This document shows, one piece after another, positions 61,688 through 64,000 of a stretch of 64,000 bases of DNA. The stretch is from positions 1 through 64,000 of the forward strand of contig CAWUKT010000035.1 of assembly GCA_963923035.1 (NCBI GenBank), written 5' to 3'. Source of the DNA: CAWUKT01 sp963923035. Its GTDB lineage: Bacteria > Bacteroidota > Bacteroidia > J057 > JADKCL01. The notes below the pieces were generated by a model. That model ran no database searches, was not told the DNA's origin, and saw only the letters and a list, made by a program, of their open reading frames with translations. Numbering within the stretch: the stretch's first letter is position 1; each line of letters begins with the position of its first letter. The translations under genes were made by a program, and so were the position numbers.

Positions 61688-63358
61688 TTATTCAACGATG
61701 ATCTTGGCGGAGGCCTCGTCGACCCGCAGGACATAAATGCCGGGGGCGAGGTCAGACAGATCAATTTCGGGTTCCAGACCCCGGATTTCCACGACCTTTT
61801 CGACCCGGCCGAGCAGGCTGATGACCTGAAGCTCGGAGGTCTTGGGGGTGGTACGGGAAAGGTGGATGGAAGTGCGGGTTGGGTTCGGGTAAACGGACAC
61901 GAAGCCAGTTTCAACTTCCGGGATATCCAATGCCAACTGGGCGCAAAGGGCGGTATCCCCATTCACTTCCAACAAATCGCCGGGAATGAGTTCGCGGTTG
62001 TTGAAGGCGCCGTAGCTCGCGGAAAAGCGCTTGTAACGGAAGACCATGTTGGAGGAAAGGCTGAGGGTATCGCCCTGAGAGGCGGCAACGCCATTCTGCA
62101 ACGGGTTTTTGTATTCCCAAACGATGTTCTCCTGGTCGTCGATCTCAACGGCGTAACCGGGACGGCCGGAACCGATGAGGATATTGCCGTTGGGGAGGAG
62201 CTGGGCGCTGGACAGGATATTGGAGTAGAAAGGAGCCGCGCTGCTGGACGCGTAGATATAATCCGGAGCGGCCGGGAGGTAGGTGCCTCCGCTCAATTCG
62301 TATTCCCAATCGTAGGTGCTGAACACCGGCTCGATGATCTGGACCTGGGAAACATCACCGGGGTGACGGTTGCTGAAGAGCATCAGCTTGCCGTACTCGG
62401 AATTGGTCGGAGACAGTTCACCGGCAATCCAGTGGATGTCGTGCTGGTAGTACATCTGGATATTGGTGGAATCGCCGGCGTCGTAAGCCATGGGATTTCC
62501 CCAGCGATAGATCAGGTCGCCACCGCGCTTGGCGAGACCGCCAATGCTACCGGCCGCCTGGGCGGTCGTGGTGCTGTGGTCGATGATCCAAACCTCGTTG
62601 AACTCAGGACAGCTGATGGCGATCTGGTCCAGGGTCGGATTGTAGTCAATGGAGTTGAAGTGGAGCCAGTCTTTTTCGCCCGGATCGACGCCGACGTAGT
62701 TCACATCAATCTTGTTGGGGTTCTGGGCGACCACACCAAAGTTGGCTTGGGTGGAATCGTAGTCCTGTACCATGTGGTCCCAGGAGTGCCATTCCCAAAC
62801 GATATTGAAGTTGTTGGTGCCAACGGGTTCAATTTCGAAGATGGCCTCTCCCCAAAGCTCGCCGTCTTTCAGCAAGGAGGTGTCCCGGCCGGCGGCGACT
62901 GCCTCAGCGTAAGAGAAACGCTCCCAGGCGATGGCGAGGATATTGCCATTCGGCATGGGGGTGGCGTCGTGGTGGAGGCGGTAGGTGGAGTCGTTCAACT
63001 CGTAGGTCCAGGTGACATTGTTGTCCCAGTCCCGGATTTCGATGAATTCACCCCGGCCACCGGCATCGATGATGTCATCGGTGGTGACGAGGTCACGCTT
63101 GGCCTTGACAATGGAGCCGTCTTCGCGGAGGTAAACGGTATTGCCGGGGCCCACACCCACGGTATCGGGCCAGGAATGGACGACGCGGCCGCAGTTGTCG
63201 AGCAGGTAGACGCCTCCCTGACCAATGGGATAGACGACATTGTACCCGGGAAAAGCAGCCGTACCGTCAAATGAAAGGACGCCCACAGTATTCTGGGCAG
63301 TCACCATTCCTCCGGTAAGCAAGAGTCCAAAGAGGAACAATCGAATCGATTTCAACAT
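61688..63358 (-). CDS. Arylsulfotransferase-like secreted protein with T9SS sorting domain
   Basis: A 556-residue exported protein (signal IRLFLFGLLLTGGMVTAQ). The body is a six-bladed-propeller type sequence resembling aryl-sulfate sulfotransferases (GGVYLLDNCGRVVHSWPDTV, YRLHHDATPMPNGNILAIAW, WLHFNSIDYNPTLDQIAISC, DIHWIAGEL, NGNILIGSGRPGYAVEID). Conserved His of the H-D-x and SIDYN regions are present. The last 75 residues are a type A Por-secretion domain (VSVYPNPTRTSIHLS, LLGRVEKVVEIRG, LAPGIYVLRVDEASAKIIVE), so it should be exported by T9SS and anchored or released at the surface. Catalytic sulfotransfer is likely but unproven. Confidence 0.88.
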   Translation of the reverse strand: MLKSIRLFLFGLLLTGGMVTAQNTVGVLSFDGTAAFPGYNVVYPIGQGGVYLLDNCGRVVHSWPDTVGVGPGNTVYLREDGSIVKAKRDLVTTDDIIDAGGRGEFIEIRDWDNNVTWTYELNDSTYRLHHDATPMPNGNILAIAWERFSYAEAVAAGRDTSLLKDGELWGEAIFEIEPVGTNNFNIVWEWHSWDHMVQDYDSTQANFGVVAQNPNKIDVNYVGVDPGEKDWLHFNSIDYNPTLDQIAISCPEFNEVWIIDHSTTTAQAAGSIGGLAKRGGDLIYRWGNPMAYDAGDSTNIQMYYQHDIHWIAGELSPTNSEYGKLMLFSNRHPGDVSQVQIIEPVFSTYDWEYELSGGTYLPAAPDYIYASSSAAPFYSNILSSAQLLPNGNILIGSGRPGYAVEIDDQENIVWEYKNPLQNGVAASQGDTLSLSSNMVFRYKRFSASYGAFNNRELIPGDLLEVNGDTALCAQLALDIPEVETGFVSVYPNPTRTSIHLSRTTPKTSELQVISLLGRVEKVVEIRGLEPEIDLSDLAPGIYVLRVDEASAKIIVE

Positions 63359-63552
63359 GTAGGTAGTAATAAGTTATCTGATACTCAATGACCAACGCAG
63401 CCACTCTCTGTAAATGGCTACGGCGGTAAATTTCGGATTTTTTTAGGGGGTGCGCAAATTCCCGGCCCTCAAAGCCGGACATAGATCGCCTATCCGATTG
63501 GAGCAAGCGGAGTTTCGGGGCAAAAATCAGGGATTCACTTATCTGAAGTGGC

Positions 63553-64000
63553 TTACCACTTCATGAACTTGGCGCTGGCGCTGGCTACGCGCTGGATCGA
63601 GTTGTTCAGCTCCCAACTGACCAGACGGGCGTTGACGAAGAAGTTGGCGCCGCCGTAGGAATTGGGGACAATGTGGTCGGCTTCGGGGCGATTTTTCCGA
63701 CCGGCCTCCAACAATACCTGGTGCGGATCGCGGTATACGTGCGCTCCGGAGGCATCCCAGGAATCGGATTCCATCGCGCCGCCATTGAGGCGCTTGTTGT
63801 AGCGGATGAGCCAATCTGTCTGCCAGGACTGGTAGGTGAAGCGGGTGCCGGGGTTCCCGGGGCCTCCGCCATTGAGCCAGGCGATGTCAAGAGGCAGGTA
63901 GGGCGAACTCAAGTAGTTGTCGGGGATCCAGCCCTTCTGATGGGCAATGGCCAATTGCTGGAGGGCATGCTTTTTCCCGCCCTTCTTGGCGAAATCATTG
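63553..64000 (-). CDS. HNH-nuclease-like protein, 5' part outside the window (partial)
   Basis: The frame is open from the window edge to the stop at 63553 and the visible 148 residues start NDFAKKGGKKHALQQLAIAH. The C-terminal part has RKNRPEADHIVPNSYGGANF followed by NARLVSWELNNSIQR, an HNH/HNHc-type DHIVP-x-SxGGxN zinc-finger motif. It could be a nuclease domain of a larger effector or a general endonuclease. The N-terminal domains, and hence the role, are not visible here. Confidence 0.65.
   Translation of the reverse strand, partial: NDFAKKGGKKHALQQLAIAHQKGWIPDNYLSSPYLPLDIAWLNGGGPGNPGTRFTYQSWQTDWLIRYNKRLNGGAMESDSWDASGAHVYRDPHQVLLEAGRKNRPEADHIVPNSYGGANFFVNARLVSWELNNSIQRVASASAKFMKW

Noticed and set aside
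61679..63274. 531-residue plus-strand frame opposite the arylsulfotransferase-like gene
   Set aside because: The minus-strand protein has a signal peptide, family motifs and a sorting domain; the plus-strand frame is Gly/Val/Asp-rich shadow.
1..64000. rRNA, tRNA, CRISPR arrays, insertion sequences, integrases
   Set aside because: I looked for cloverleaf-like segments in the intergenic gaps, regular short repeats and transposase motifs and saw none; a covariance-model search would be needed to exclude a small RNA.

Overview
The window reads as a chromosomal segment of a Bacteroidota bacterium, most likely a fairly GC-rich member of the Saprospiria/Lewinella type. The evidence is a secreted arylsulfotransferase-like protein with a C-terminal type-IX-secretion sorting domain, a PorE-like TPR/WD40/OmpA protein, and promoter-like TTG/TTTG-N21/22-TAnnTTTG elements before dnaN, hldD and the wecA-like gene. 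The order assignment is inference; the phylum is well supported.

Region 1 (1-5.1 kb) is ordinary: a PDZ/alpha-beta hydrolase with its AraC-type regulator, a secreted protein, a lipoprotein and a sugar-nucleotide epimerase.

Region 2 (5.1-25 kb) is an accessory biosynthetic locus and the most unusual part. On the minus strand, in transcription order, lie: a 2175-residue NRPS (FAAL-ACP-C-A-PCP-TubC-like linker-C); a ClpB-derived AAA+ ATPase reduced to the first ATPase domain; a tryptophanyl-tRNA-synthetase-like protein without KMSKS; a radical SAM enzyme with an N-terminal PqqD/RRE-like domain; a 67-residue candidate precursor peptide; a second TrpRS-like protein, again without KMSKS; an acyl-AMP/CoA ligase; and a GNAT acetyltransferase. 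A phosphopantetheinyl transferase and a free acyl carrier protein are divergent from the NRPS. Beyond them lie an amidohydrolase, two alpha/beta hydrolases resembling the exosortase-A-associated hydrolase pair, a second GNAT, and an ABC exporter. I infer one pathway that combines fatty-acyl/aminoacyl assembly with a radical-SAM-modified ribosomal peptide, using repurposed synthetase folds. I know no described system with this combination.

Region 3 (25-45 kb) is cell-envelope and polysaccharide work. It holds a MurJ-type flippase, five GT4-like glycosyltransferases, an SGNH-fold protein, an HldD-like epimerase, an NtrY-like kinase of 1244 residues, a large surface protein and a WecA/MraY-like phosphosugar transferase.

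Region 4 (45-60 kb) is mostly housekeeping: YidD, a Vms1-like release factor, a protease/thioredoxin-like hybrid, GrpE-DnaJ, DnaN, full-length ClpB, the PorE-like protein, isoaspartyl methyltransferase, and a TPR histidine kinase whose reading frame is broken at a tetranucleotide repeat.

Region 5 (61-64 kb) holds a roughly 700-base non-coding stretch with GC-rich imperfect repeats and a 24-bp perfect palindrome, then the arylsulfotransferase-like protein and the 3' part of an HNH-nuclease-like gene cut by the window edge. I saw no rRNA, tRNA, CRISPR array, insertion sequence or att site.
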